DNA from: PKWO01 sp036561005
Lineage (GTDB): Bacteria; Pseudomonadota; Gammaproteobacteria; Burkholderiales; Burkholderiaceae_D
Reading direction: 5' to 3'
Length of the DNA: 64,000 bases
NCBI GenBank assembly: GCA_036561005.1
Contig: DATBQE010000089.1
Coordinates: 19,816-83,815 of the forward strand
Shown here: positions 5,896 to 15,255 of the stretch, in pieces
Numbering within the stretch: the stretch's first letter is position 1
Layout of the letters: each line of letters begins with the position of its first letter
Notes under the pieces: model-generated
Told to the model about the DNA's origin: nothing
Seen by the model: only the letters and a program-made list of their open reading frames with translations
The model's database searches: none
Program-made: the position numbers and the translations under genes

Positions 5896-8667
5896 ATGTC
5901 ATTACTGACCCAGATTTTCGGCAGCCGCAACCAGCGCTTGCTCAAGCAATACCAAAAAGTCGTTCGCGAGATTAATGCGCTGGAGCCTTCGATGGAGCGC
6001 CTCTCCGACGCGGAGCTGCAAGCCAAGACTCCGGAATTCAAGGAGCGTATCGCCAAGGGCGAGCTGTTGGACGATTTGCTGCCGGAGGCCTTTGCCGTTT
6101 GCCGTGAAGCAGGCAAGCGCGTACTGAAAATGCGCCATTTTGACGTGCAGTTGATTGGCGGTATGGTGCTCCACTTCGGCAAGATCGCTGAAATGGGTAC
6201 AGGTGAAGGCAAGACTTTGATGGCTACCTTGCCGGCCTATCTCAATGCACTGTCGGGCAAGGGTGTTCACGTGGTCACCGTGAACGATTACCTCGCCGAA
6301 CGCGACGCCGAATGGATGGGCAAGCTCTATGCGTGGCTGGGTATGACAACCGGCGTCAACCTTTCGCGCATGGATCATGATTCCAAGCAACTGGCCTATG
6401 CCGCCGACATCACGTACGGAACGAATAACGAATTCGGTTTCGACTACCTGCGCGACAACATGGTCTACGACGCCAGTGAGCGCGTGCAGCGCGTACTCAA
6501 CTTCGGTATCGTCGATGAAGTCGACTCGATTCTGATCGACGAAGCGAGAACGCCATTGATCATTTCGGGCCAGGCGGAAAATCACACCGATCTGTACCAC
6601 AAGATCAACGAAGTGCCGCCGCTGTTGACGTTGCAGATCGGCGAAGAAACACCCGATGGCAGGAATAATATCGAGGTGCCGGGCGACTATACCAAGGATG
6701 AAAAAGCCCATCAGGTCTTGTTGACTGAAGCCGGCCATGAAAAGGCCGAGCACATCATGACCAAACTGGGCTTGCTGCCCGAAGGCGCGTCGCTTTATGA
6801 CGCCGCCAACATCACCCTGATTCACCACCTGTACGCGGCGTTGCGTGCCCACACCCTTTACCATCGCGACCAGCACTACGTTGTGCAAAATGATGAGATC
6901 GTCATCGTTGACGAATTCACCGGCCGACTGATGACCGGTCGCCGTTGGTCGGAGGGCTTGCATCAGGCCGTGGAAGCCAAGGAAGGGGTCAAGATCCAGA
7001 ACGAGAACCAGACGCTTGCCTCCATCACGTTCCAGAATTATTTCCGCATGTACTCGAAACTGTCGGGCATGACCGGAACAGCCGATACCGAGGCCTACGA
7101 GTTCCAGGAAATCTATGGTTTGGAAACCGTGGTGGTTCCACCAAACCGCCTCAACCAGCGCAAGGACAAGCAAGATCAGGTCTACAAGTCGGCGGCAGAG
7201 AAATACAACGCCATGCTGATCGACATCAAGGATTGCTATGAGCGCGGCCAGCCGGTGTTGGTCGGCACCACGTCGATCGAGAACTCGGAATTGTTGTCGG
7301 CTATCCTTGAAAAGGCCGGATTGCCGCATAACGTGTTGAATGCCAAGCAGCATGCGCGCGAAGCGGAAATCATCGCGCAGGCGGGCCGCCCGAAAATGAT
7401 CACCATCGCCACCAACATGGCCGGCCGGGGTACCGATATTGTCCTGGGCGGCAATGTGGAAAAGCAGATTCAGTTCATCGAAGCCGACGCGAGTATCAGC
7501 GACGAAGACAAGAAAACCAGGGCGCAAACCCTGCGCGACGAATGGCAGTCTCTGCACGAACAGGTTGTGGCCGCAGGCGGCTTGCATATTGTCGGTACCG
7601 AGCGCCACGAATCTCGCCGGGTCGACAATCAGTTGCGCGGCCGCTCCGCGCGTCAGGGCGATCCGGGATCTTCGCGCTTCTACCTGTCGCTCGACGATCC
7701 GTTGTTGCGCATTTTTGCGGGCGACCGTCTGCGCTCCATCATGGAACGCTTGAAGATGCCGGAAGGTGAACCGATCGAGGCGGGAATCGTGACCCGTTCG
7801 ATTGAATCGGCCCAGCGCAAGGTCGAAGCGCGCAATTTCGACACCCGCAAACAACTGCTTGAATATGACGACGTCGCCAATGACCAGCGCAAGGTCATCT
7901 ACCAGCAAAGAAATGAATTGCTGGAAGCCAAGGATGTCTCCGCGCTGATCGCTTCGCTGCGTCACGGTGTGTTCGACGATACCTTCCGCACCTATGTGCC
8001 GCTCGAATCGATGGAAGAGCAGTGGGATTTGGCTGGTCTGGAAGCGGTGTTGCTGAACGAATGGCAATTGCAGGTGCCGCTCAAGGAGTTGCTCGCGGGC
8101 GATTCGAACATGACAGACGAGGAACTGCTGGCAAAGGTGGTGCAGGCGGCGGACGACGTATACAACGCCAAGTTGGAAATTGTCGGCAAGGAGTCGTTTG
8201 CCGGTTTCGAGCGCAGCGTCATGTTGCAAAGCGTCGATACCCACTGGCGCGAGCACCTCGCGGCACTCGATCACCTGCGCCAAGGTATACATCTGCGCGG
8301 ATACGCGCAAAAGAACCCGAAGCAGGAATACAAGCGCGAAGCCTTCGAGTTGTTTGGCCAGATGCTCGACATGATCAAAAACGAAGTCACCAAGATCGTG
8401 ATGACGGTGCGCATACAGTCGCGCGAAGAAATCGAGCGGGCCGAGCAGGAGTTGGCCCAATCGCATGTCGAAAATGTGCACTACCAGCATGCCGACTTCA
8501 ACCCGGAACTGGCACCCGAAGAATTACTGGCGCCAACGACAAATACGTCTACCAGCGACACTATGGCACGGCCGAACGTCAACTCGGTTCTGAAAGTAGG
8601 GCGCAACGATCCATGCCCTTGCGGCAGCGGCAAGAAGTTCAAGCAGTGCCACGGCAAGCTTAGCTGA
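5896..8667 (+). CDS. secA: Preprotein translocase ATPase SecA
   Basis: Motor ATPase that pushes unfolded preproteins through SecYEG. Full length at 923 residues. Walker A is GTGEGKT at 101-107, followed by the helicase-like VVTVNDYLAERDAEWM and Walker B-type VDEVDSILIDEARTPL. The preprotein-crosslinking region follows, then the second nucleotide fold with NMAGRGTDI and RGRSARQGDPGSS. The extreme C-terminus carries the SEC-C zinc motif CPCGSGKKFKQCHG, which binds SecB and phospholipid. It appears monocistronic, with a strong terminator 16 nt after the stop. Confidence 0.99.
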   Translation: MSLLTQIFGSRNQRLLKQYQKVVREINALEPSMERLSDAELQAKTPEFKERIAKGELLDDLLPEAFAVCREAGKRVLKMRHFDVQLIGGMVLHFGKIAEMGTGEGKTLMATLPAYLNALSGKGVHVVTVNDYLAERDAEWMGKLYAWLGMTTGVNLSRMDHDSKQLAYAADITYGTNNEFGFDYLRDNMVYDASERVQRVLNFGIVDEVDSILIDEARTPLIISGQAENHTDLYHKINEVPPLLTLQIGEETPDGRNNIEVPGDYTKDEKAHQVLLTEAGHEKAEHIMTKLGLLPEGASLYDAANITLIHHLYAALRAHTLYHRDQHYVVQNDEIVIVDEFTGRLMTGRRWSEGLHQAVEAKEGVKIQNENQTLASITFQNYFRMYSKLSGMTGTADTEAYEFQEIYGLETVVVPPNRLNQRKDKQDQVYKSAAEKYNAMLIDIKDCYERGQPVLVGTTSIENSELLSAILEKAGLPHNVLNAKQHAREAEIIAQAGRPKMITIATNMAGRGTDIVLGGNVEKQIQFIEADASISDEDKKTRAQTLRDEWQSLHEQVVAAGGLHIVGTERHESRRVDNQLRGRSARQGDPGSSRFYLSLDDPLLRIFAGDRLRSIMERLKMPEGEPIEAGIVTRSIESAQRKVEARNFDTRKQLLEYDDVANDQRKVIYQQRNELLEAKDVSALIASLRHGVFDDTFRTYVPLESMEEQWDLAGLEAVLLNEWQLQVPLKELLAGDSNMTDEELLAKVVQAADDVYNAKLEIVGKESFAGFERSVMLQSVDTHWREHLAALDHLRQGIHLRGYAQKNPKQEYKREAFELFGQMLDMIKNEVTKIVMTVRIQSREEIERAEQELAQSHVENVHYQHADFNPELAPEELLAPTTNTSTSDTMARPNVNSVLKVGRNDPCPCGSGKKFKQCHGKLS

Positions 8668-8682
8668 GCTTCGCAGACCATC

Positions 8683-8712
8683 AAGAAAGGGCGGGATATC
8701 CCGCCCTTTCTT
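8683..8712 (+). terminator. Intrinsic terminator of secA
   Basis: Perfect 14-bp inverted repeat AAGAAAGGGCGGGA / TCCCGCCCTTTCTT with a 2-bp centre, starting 16 nt after the secA stop. The A- and T-rich ends make it functional in either direction. Confidence 0.88.
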
Positions 8713-8844
8713 GTATCTATTCCTGTTTGGCCCTCAGCTTGCCGGTTCCGTTTACAATATCGGACGAGTGCAACAAAAAGTGCAGGCGTCGCTTGCGTCG
8801 GCGCCGGCAAATATCGCGCAAAATCAACCCTCTGTGAGATCTCC

Positions 8845-10086
8845 ATGGCCGTAAATCTTCCACTACCCGTCGCAGCCGACTTGAAGCCAGTCAACGGCAT
8901 CGAGCTTGGTTATGCCGAGGCGGGCGTACGCAAAGCAAATCGCAAGGACCTGCTCGTGATGAAGCTGGCGCCCACTGCCACCGTTTCAGGCGTGTTTACG
9001 ACGAATCGCTTTTGCGCAGCGCCGGTGCAGGTTTGCAAGGCACACCTCGAAGGCCTGCATTTGTCGGCCTCGTCGTCGATTCGTGCGCTGGTGGTCAATA
9101 CCGGCAACGCGAACGCCGGCACAGGCGAATCGGGTTTGATGGACGCCAATGCGACCTGTTCCGCACTCGCGGAACTGCTTGAATGCGAAGCCTCGCAAAT
9201 TCTGCCGTTTTCTACCGGCGTCATCCTGGAGCCGTTGCCGGTCGACCGCATCAAGGCAGGCCTGCCGCACGCCGTAGCCAATCTCAAGGCCGACAATTGG
9301 TATGCGGCTGCGGAAACCATCATGACCACGGACACGCAGCCCAAGGCAGCGTCCTCCACGGTGGTCATCAATGGACAGACGATTACCCTGACCGGCATCA
9401 GCAAGGGTGCCGGCATGATCAAGCCGAACATGGCGACCATGCTGGGCTTTGTCGCTTTCGATGCGAGGGTTTCGCAATTGGTGCTTGATCATCTGGTCAA
9501 GGAAGCGGCCGATCATTCATTCAACTGCATCACCATTGACGGCGATACGTCGACGAACGACTCGTTCATGTTGATCGCGACCGGTGCTGCGGCACTTGAC
9601 GTCACCGATATCGATTCTGCAGAGTATGCTGCCCTGGCCAAGGCAGTCGTGGCGCTGTCTCAGGAACTGGCGCAAAAAATCATCCGCGACGGCGAGGGTG
9701 CCACCAAGTTCATTACCGTGACGGTCGAAGAGGGCGCAAGCAGTGAGGAATGCCGCAAAGTCGCCTATTCGATCGCGCATTCTCCATTGGTGAAGACGGC
9801 GTTCTTTGCATCCGACCCTAACCTCGGACGAATCTTGTGCGCTATCGGTTATGCCGGTATCGACGATCTCGACGTGACGAAGATAAATCTTTATCTGGAC
9901 GACGTCCTGGTGGCCAAGAATGGCGGACGCAACCCCGACTATCGTGAAGAAGACGGACAGCGCGTCATGAAACAAAGCGAGATCACGGTTCGCGTCAAAC
10001 TTGGCCGCGGCGGGGTATCTGCCACGGTCTGGACTTGCGACTTGTCGCATGACTACGTGACCATCAATGCAGATTATCGCTCCTGA
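8845..10086 (+). CDS. argJ: Bifunctional glutamate N-acetyltransferase/ornithine acetyltransferase ArgJ
   Basis: Recycles the acetyl group between N-acetylornithine and glutamate in arginine synthesis and may also acetylate glutamate from acetyl-CoA. The 413-residue precursor carries the self-cleavage motif KPNMATMLGF. Cleavage is expected between A197 and T198, with T198 the nucleophile of the beta chain. The oxyanion-type segment FSTGVI is at about 122-127. Whether it is mono- or bifunctional cannot be decided from sequence. DUF815 ATPase, mutT and dadA genes follow closely on the same strand. Confidence 0.97.
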   Translation: MAVNLPLPVAADLKPVNGIELGYAEAGVRKANRKDLLVMKLAPTATVSGVFTTNRFCAAPVQVCKAHLEGLHLSASSSIRALVVNTGNANAGTGESGLMDANATCSALAELLECEASQILPFSTGVILEPLPVDRIKAGLPHAVANLKADNWYAAAETIMTTDTQPKAASSTVVINGQTITLTGISKGAGMIKPNMATMLGFVAFDARVSQLVLDHLVKEAADHSFNCITIDGDTSTNDSFMLIATGAAALDVTDIDSAEYAALAKAVVALSQELAQKIIRDGEGATKFITVTVEEGASSEECRKVAYSIAHSPLVKTAFFASDPNLGRILCAIGYAGIDDLDVTKINLYLDDVLVAKNGGRNPDYREEDGQRVMKQSEITVRVKLGRGGVSATVWTCDLSHDYVTINADYRS

Positions 10087-10098
10087 ACCGGCAAATCC

Positions 10099-10962
10099 AT
10101 GGCCGATTTCGACCACCTCATCTCGCGTGCCGAAGCACTGCTGACTCGCCTTGAGGCCATCCTGCCGATGCCTGAGCCCGCCCCTGACTGGGAAAATGCG
10201 ATGGCATTCCGCTGGCGCAAGCGCGGTGGCCGCGGGTATCTGCATACGGTGCGCCATTTGTCGGCAATTGGATTTTCCGACCTGCAGAACATCGAGCCGC
10301 AAAAGGCATTGATCGAACAAAATACGCGCCAATTTGTCGCCGGCCTGCCCGCCAACAACGTGTTGTTGACAGGTGCACGCGGTACAGGAAAATCGTCGCT
10401 GATCAAGGCCTGTTTGAACCAATTCGCGGCACAAGGATTGCGCCTGATTGAAGTCGACAAGGATGATCTGGTCGATTTGCCCGATATCGTTGAACTGGTG
10501 CAAGGCCGCCCCGAACGCTTTGTGCTGTTTTGCGACGACCTGTCATTTGGCGAAGGCGAACGCGGTTACAAGGCGCTCAAGGTGGCGCTCGATGGAAGCC
10601 TCGCTGCGCAATCGGATAATGTGCTGGTCTATGCCACGTCAAACCGTCGCCATTTGTTGCCCGAACATATGTCCGACAACGCAAGTTATACCCATTCCGA
10701 CGATGGCGACCTGCACCCCGGTGAGACCGTGGAGGAAAAAATCTCGCTGTCCGAACGATTTGGGCTGTGGGTGTCGTTTTATCCGTTCAAGCAGGACGAC
10801 TACTTGACTATCGTCGCGCATTGGCTGCGTCACTTCGGCTGCGACGAACGGCAAATTGAAGAAGCGCACGATGAGGCCCTGCGCTGGGCTTTGCAACGTG
10901 GGTCGCGTTCCGGTCGGGTCGCCTGGCAATTCGCCAAGGATTTGGCCGGCAAAAAACAATAG
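10099..10962 (+). CDS. DUF815-family AAA-type ATPase
   Basis: P-loop ATPase of 287 residues with no assigned cellular role that I know of. Walker A is GARGTGKSS at 92-100, Walker B is FVLFCDDLSF at about 141-150, and a sensor-like YATSNRRHLLP follows near 180. The fold resembles DnaA/DnaC-type ATPases, and the C-terminal helical region ends GRVAWQFAKDL. Families of this kind lie between argJ and a nudix gene in related betaproteobacteria. It starts 12 nt after argJ and ends 15 nt before mutT, so it is probably cotranscribed with both. Function is unknown. Confidence 0.9.
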   Translation: MADFDHLISRAEALLTRLEAILPMPEPAPDWENAMAFRWRKRGGRGYLHTVRHLSAIGFSDLQNIEPQKALIEQNTRQFVAGLPANNVLLTGARGTGKSSLIKACLNQFAAQGLRLIEVDKDDLVDLPDIVELVQGRPERFVLFCDDLSFGEGERGYKALKVALDGSLAAQSDNVLVYATSNRRHLLPEHMSDNASYTHSDDGDLHPGETVEEKISLSERFGLWVSFYPFKQDDYLTIVAHWLRHFGCDERQIEEAHDEALRWALQRGSRSGRVAWQFAKDLAGKKQ

Positions 10963-10977
10963 CAACCCGGAGCCTCC

Positions 10978-11388
10978 ATGCAGCAAGCCGCACCAATAAA
11001 TGTCGCTGTCGGCATTCTGATGAAGACCAATGGCGATGTCTTGCTTGGCCAGCGACCTGAGGGAAAACCGTATGCCGGTTACTGGGAGTTCCCGGGTGGC
11101 AAGGTCGAATCGGGAGAGTCGATAGAGGACGCCCTGAAACGCGAATTTGTTGAAGAGCTCGGCGTGAAGGTGATTTCCGCCGAACCTTGGTGTGGTGTCG
11201 AACATGTCTACCCGCATGCCCATGTAAGACTGCACTTCTATATCAGCCGCGATTGGCAGGGTGAGCCGCAAAGCCTGGAGGGTCAGGCTTTTGCCTGGCA
11301 GGGAAGCGTCGATCTGACACCGCTGCTTCCGGCTACCATTCCCTTGATAGAATGGCTCGATAAAATACGCGTGGAGGAAGCAAGATGA
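10978..11388 (+). CDS. mutT: MutT-type Nudix hydrolase
   Basis: Predicted 8-oxo-dGTP diphosphatase that sanitises the nucleotide pool. The 136 residues include a complete Nudix box GX5EX7REUXEEXGU within about residues 40-62, with REFVEELG as the catalytic metal-binding core. The N-terminal VAVGILMKTNGDVLLGQRP matches the MutT A/G-specific type. The enteric MutT is about 129 residues, so length agrees. It overlaps the next gene by the ATGA at 11385-11388, which indicates translational coupling. Substrate is inferred from family only. Confidence 0.85.
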   Translation: MQQAAPINVAVGILMKTNGDVLLGQRPEGKPYAGYWEFPGGKVESGESIEDALKREFVEELGVKVISAEPWCGVEHVYPHAHVRLHFYISRDWQGEPQSLEGQAFAWQGSVDLTPLLPATIPLIEWLDKIRVEEAR

Positions 11389-12635
11389 AGGTTCTCGTAC
11401 TCGGCAGCGGCGTGATCGGCACCGCTTCGGCATATTACCTGGCGCAAGCCGGTCATGAAGTCACTGTCGTCGACCGCCAGCCAGCTGCGGGACTCGAAAC
11501 CAGCTATGCCAATGCCGGGGAAGTGTCCCCCGGCTACGCCGCACCATGGGCCGGGCCCGGCATTCCCATGAAGGCGATCAAATGGCTGTTGATGCGCCAC
11601 AGCCCCTTGGCCATTCAACCCAGTATCGACCCTTACATGTGGTCCTGGGTATTGCGCATGCTGCGCAATTGCACCTCGGCGCGCTATGAAATCAACAAGG
11701 GTCGGATGGTACGCCTGGCCGAATACAGCCGCGACTGCCTGATTGAATTGCGCAGGGATACCGGCATCAGTTACGACGAGCGCAGTCAGGGTACCCTGCA
11801 GTTATTTCGCACGCAGAAACAGCTCGACGCTTCCGCGGCCGACATCGCTGTGCTGGAACGCTATAAGGTGCCCTACGAGGTGCTCGATCCGACCGGTTGC
11901 CTGAAAGTGGAGCCGGCATTGGTACATGTGCGGCAAAAATTTGTCGGCGCGCTGCGCCTGCCCGGCGACGAGACGGGAGATTGCTTCAAATTCACCCAGA
12001 GCCTTGCGGGGATGGCCGAGAAGCTCGGCGTCAAATTTCGTCATGGCGTGTCAATCGAACGCCTGGCGAGGGACGGCGATCAAATCAGCGCAGTCCACAC
12101 ATCGGCGGGAGAATTGAAGGCCGATGCCTACGTCCTGGCACTGGGCAGCTACTCGCCGAAGCTGTTGCGCGGCATTGCGCTGCACGTGCCGATCTATCCG
12201 ATCAAGGGCTATTCGATCACTGTTCCCATCACCGATGTGACGCGCGCGCCCGAATCAACCATCATGGACGAGACTTTCAAAGTGGCGATTACACGCCTGG
12301 GAGATCGCATCCGGGTCGGCGGCACTGCCGAAATTGCAGGTTACGACCTGCGCCTGCACGCGCGCCGTCGTGAGACGCTTGAGCACTCCGTAACCGATTT
12401 ATTCCCGAATAGCGGCGACATTACACGGGCCGAGTTCTGGTGCGGTTTGCGCCCGATGACGCCGGACGGCACACCGGCACTGGGCAAGACGCCTTACGGC
12501 AATCTCTACCTCAACAGCGGCCATGGCACGTTAGGCTGGACCATGGCGTGCGGTTCCGGGCGCGTAATGGCAGACATCGTGTCGGGTAAGGCGCCGGAAA
12601 TCGATCTTGACGGGCTCTCAATGGCACGCTACTAA
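11385..12635 (+). CDS. dadA: D-amino acid dehydrogenase (DadA-type flavoprotein)
   Basis: FAD-dependent oxidoreductase that oxidises D-amino acids such as D-alanine to keto acids and passes electrons to the respiratory chain. The 416 residues begin with the dinucleotide-binding VLGSGVIGTASAYYLAQAGH, and the C-terminus has the GHGTLGWTMACGSG FAD-contact segment. NAGEVSPGYAAPWAGPG is typical of DadA. No alanine racemase gene is adjacent; instead it is translationally coupled to mutT by a 4-nt overlap. Substrate preference cannot be seen from the sequence. Confidence 0.9.
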   Translation: MKVLVLGSGVIGTASAYYLAQAGHEVTVVDRQPAAGLETSYANAGEVSPGYAAPWAGPGIPMKAIKWLLMRHSPLAIQPSIDPYMWSWVLRMLRNCTSARYEINKGRMVRLAEYSRDCLIELRRDTGISYDERSQGTLQLFRTQKQLDASAADIAVLERYKVPYEVLDPTGCLKVEPALVHVRQKFVGALRLPGDETGDCFKFTQSLAGMAEKLGVKFRHGVSIERLARDGDQISAVHTSAGELKADAYVLALGSYSPKLLRGIALHVPIYPIKGYSITVPITDVTRAPESTIMDETFKVAITRLGDRIRVGGTAEIAGYDLRLHARRRETLEHSVTDLFPNSGDITRAEFWCGLRPMTPDGTPALGKTPYGNLYLNSGHGTLGWTMACGSGRVMADIVSGKAPEIDLDGLSMARY

Positions 12636-12651
12636 CGGTAGCAATTCGTCG

Positions 12652-12843
12652 TCAATGCGGTGATGCGCGATCTTCGTCTTCAATATCCTCAGGCGGATTG
12701 ACCGCCGGGATCGCATATTTCTCTTCGGCCCACGCGCCGAGATCGATTTGTTTGCAGCGATCGCTGCAGAACGGGCGAAACTTGCTTTGTTCCGTCCATT
12801 CGACTTTTTTGCCGCAGGTTGGGCAGTCGACTTTCGTTACCAT
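12652..12843 (-). CDS. yacG: DNA gyrase inhibitor YacG (zinc-binding)
   Basis: Small protein of 63 residues with four zinc cysteines, C7 and C10 (CPTCGKK), C26 and C30 (FCSDRCKQIDLGAW), in the fixed spacing of YacG. The family binds GyrB and blocks gyrase-DNA interaction. I chose the ATG at 12843 (MVTKVDCPTCG), which gives normal family length; a TTG at 12861 would add six residues and abut the zapD stop. It lies at the end of the minus-strand run pilB-pilC-pilD-coaE-zapD-yacG, a conserved arrangement. Confidence 0.93.
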   Translation of the reverse strand: MVTKVDCPTCGKKVEWTEQSKFRPFCSDRCKQIDLGAWAEEKYAIPAVNPPEDIEDEDRASPH

Positions 12844-12857
12844 CGGGGATCTACCGG

Positions 12858-13613
12858 TCAAAAATTACAGAGAGTCAGTTCAAAAGGCACGTCATTTTCA
12901 TGCGAGCGCGGTTTCATATCGCCGCCTTGCTGCATGAAACGTACCCACAACATGTATTTGTTGGCGGAAATCTCGGGAATCACGCCCAGCGTTTCGTCCA
13001 ATGACAGGCGCAGCATTTGATAAACCTTGCCTTGCAGCATTTGCTGATAACTGCCTGCATTGGCAATCATCTTGGCCGGCCGCCCTGACTCGCGCAGCAG
13101 GCGCAATACGATGTTGATGGCGTCGAACAACGGTGCCAGCGGTGCAAACCAATTGGCGATGTCGTTGGCGCGCTGTTCTGCCGGGTGTTGTTGCCAGGCG
13201 TAATAGGAAGGCAAATCGAATTCGCAGGCGCCGCCGGGGATGATTGTGCGGCCACGGATGCTCATCAGCCATTCATTGTCTCGAATATGCTGGCCGGTTT
13301 TGCCTTGGGCGGCAATCAGGGCGGCGCTCACACGGTCAACCTCGGCCAGCACGGCATCGAGCCGTTCTGCTTCCACGTTCGGATTGGATTTGAAACCCAG
13401 CAGCGTCTGTTTCTGGCGTTCAAGCTCTTGCAATAAATCCGACTTCAGGTCAGCGCGTCCGGCCACTTCCAGCATTTCAAAGATGGTGGAGAGGGCCACG
13501 TGGTGCTGCAGGGGATGATCCTGATTGAGGAAGAAGACAAATTTTTCGTACAGATCCTCCAACCGCAACAAGGTGCGAATACGCTCGTTGAAAGGGTATT
13601 CGTAGACGATCAA
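12858..13613 (-). CDS. zapD: Cell division protein ZapD
   Basis: FtsZ-bundling protein that binds the conserved C-terminal peptide of FtsZ and crosslinks filaments in the Z ring. The 251 residues begin MIVYEYPFNERIRTLLRLE, the family signature, followed by an alpha-helical part and a beta-rich C-terminal domain. No catalytic residues are expected. Its presence between coaE and yacG is the standard location. Its target FtsZ, with the YDIPAFLRKQAD tail, is encoded at 800-2008 in the same window. Confidence 0.95.
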   Translation of the reverse strand: MIVYEYPFNERIRTLLRLEDLYEKFVFFLNQDHPLQHHVALSTIFEMLEVAGRADLKSDLLQELERQKQTLLGFKSNPNVEAERLDAVLAEVDRVSAALIAAQGKTGQHIRDNEWLMSIRGRTIIPGGACEFDLPSYYAWQQHPAEQRANDIANWFAPLAPLFDAINIVLRLLRESGRPAKMIANAGSYQQMLQGKVYQMLRLSLDETLGVIPEISANKYMLWVRFMQQGGDMKPRSHENDVPFELTLCNF

Positions 13614-13693
13614 AGTGTTTCCCTCGGCTGTTTGGTTTGGGCGATATGTGATTCTGAACGATGGCGTGAAAAATTACAAATGTTGTACGCTAT

Positions 13694-14326
13694 TTATCGC
13701 ATTTGTTTCGCCAACTGGCAGTACCTCGTGTGCAGCAACTCGACTTGCGCCTCCAATGCGGGAAGGTCGCCTTCGTTTTGCATCACGTCGTCCGCCGCCG
13801 CCAATCGTGCGGCGCGCGGCGCCTGGGTCGCCATAATGGCGCGTACTTGCGCCTCGCTCATGTTGTTGCGTGCGACCACGCGCGCAACCTGGGTTGATTC
13901 CGCGCAGTCTACCACCAGTACGCGCGCGACGCGCTGACGCCAAGATCCAGACTCCACCAGCAAGGGCACGGCAAAAATCGTGTAGGGGCCGGTAGCCAAA
14001 TCTGCAGCCGCTTCGGTTTCCTGTCGGATCAAGGGGTGCAGGATGGCTTCAAGCCGCACTCTCATTGCCGGATCTGAAAACACCAGTTGACGCATTTTGT
14101 CGCGATCCATTGCACCGCTTTGCGTGACGAACTCGGATCCGAATTGCGCTGCGATCGCGGGCATTGCCAGGCCGTTGGGCGCAGTTATGGCATGCGCGAT
14201 CTGGTCCGTATCAATGATGGTGACACCCTGGGCCGCAAAAAGATCGGTCACAGTCGATTTTCCGGAACCGATTCCCCCGGTCAAGCCGACCGTGAAGCGA
14301 GGGCTTGATGGAAGCAAACGATTCAC
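13694..14326 (-). CDS. coaE: Dephospho-CoA kinase
   Basis: Catalyses the last step of coenzyme A synthesis, phosphorylating the 3'-hydroxyl of dephospho-CoA. The P-loop GLTGGIGSGKST lies at about 15-26 and DTDQIAHAI follows as expected. I chose the GTG at 14326, which overlaps the pilD TGA as GTGA and gives 210 residues, close to the family norm. The frame runs open far upstream over pilD, but that extension has no family similarity. Translational coupling with pilD is implied by the 4-nt overlap. Confidence 0.95.
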   Translation of the reverse strand: MNRLLPSSPRFTVGLTGGIGSGKSTVTDLFAAQGVTIIDTDQIAHAITAPNGLAMPAIAAQFGSEFVTQSGAMDRDKMRQLVFSDPAMRVRLEAILHPLIRQETEAAADLATGPYTIFAVPLLVESGSWRQRVARVLVVDCAESTQVARVVARNNMSEAQVRAIMATQAPRAARLAAADDVMQNEGDLPALEAQVELLHTRYCQLAKQMR

Positions 14327-15255
14327 GGCCCCGGACGCATGCTCAGATAGGCGTTGAGTATGGGTTCGCCGGCCAGCAGTGCCACCATGCCGGCAAATGC
14401 AAGATAGGGGCCGAACGGGATGGCATAGTTGCGGCCGCGTTTGGCGAGGATGACCAAACCGATACCCACGACGGCGCCGAACAGCGACGACACCAGCACG
14501 ATCAAAGGCAGCATTTTCCAGCCGAACCAGGCGCCGAGTGCCGCCAGAAGCTTGAAGTCGCCCTGTCCCATACCTTCGGTCTTGCGTATCCATTTGAACA
14601 AGGCGCTGACCACCCAAAAAAACAGATAGCCGGCGACAGCGCCGATGACGGCATCGCGCAACGGCACGATGGCGCCTTCAAGATTGAGCAGCAGGCCGCA
14701 CCACAGCAGGGGATAGGTCAGCACATCGGGCAGATACTTGGTATCGGCGTCGATGAAGGTCATGGCAATGAGCAGGTAGGTAAATAACAGACTGGCAAGG
14801 CCGAGTACACCGCTACCGAAATGCCAGATCAGGATGGCAGACAATGCCCCTGTCAACAGTTCTACCAGCGGATAGCGGATGGAAATCGGTGTTTTGCAAG
14901 CGCGGCATTTGCCGCGCAGGGCCAGATAGCTCAGGACGGGAATATTTTCCAGTGCCGTGATTTTATGGCCGCACACCGGACAGCTCGAATTCGGCAGGAC
15001 CAGATTGTACGGCTCGGCATGCGGCAGCGGCACTTTGCTTTCGTATGTGATGGAAGTTACTACGGAACCCAGGCGCAATGCCTCTTCACGGCCCTCGTTG
15101 AAGAACGGCAGGTAATTGTCGGATTCGCGCTCGATCATACGCGGCAAGCGGTGTATGACCACGTTGAGGAAACTGCCCACCAGCAGACCGAAGATGCCGG
15201 CTACTGCGGCCGGGAGTGGGCTTCCCGCCGCAGCAAAAAACAAAAGTTCGAACAT
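14323..15255 (-). CDS. pilD: Type IV prepilin peptidase/N-methyltransferase PilD
   Basis: Inner-membrane aspartyl protease that cleaves and N-methylates type IV prepilins and related pseudopilins. The 310 residues show the cytoplasmic zinc tetracysteine C92, C95, C117, C120 (CPVC...CRAC). The two aspartyl motifs are IDADTKYLPD near 168-177 and GMGQGDFKL near 228-236, with multiple membrane helices. Residues about 41-85 form an extra hydrophilic stretch before the tetracysteine, so this cytoplasmic loop is on the long side. It shares one base with the pilC stop, supporting a pilB-pilC-pilD-coaE operon. Confidence 0.97.
   Translation of the reverse strand: MFELLFFAAAGSPLPAAVAGIFGLLVGSFLNVVIHRLPRMIERESDNYLPFFNEGREEALRLGSVVTSITYESKVPLPHAEPYNLVLPNSSCPVCGHKITALENIPVLSYLALRGKCRACKTPISIRYPLVELLTGALSAILIWHFGSGVLGLASLLFTYLLIAMTFIDADTKYLPDVLTYPLLWCGLLLNLEGAIVPLRDAVIGAVAGYLFFWVVSALFKWIRKTEGMGQGDFKLLAALGAWFGWKMLPLIVLVSSLFGAVVGIGLVILAKRGRNYAIPFGPYLAFAGMVALLAGEPILNAYLSMRPGP

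Noticed and set aside
5902..8490. An 862-codon open frame antisense to secA (and similar long ones antisense to nrdA, pilB and pilJ)
   Set aside because: GC-rich codon usage on the coding strand keeps the complementary frame open. The translations have no family features, and the sense genes are certain.
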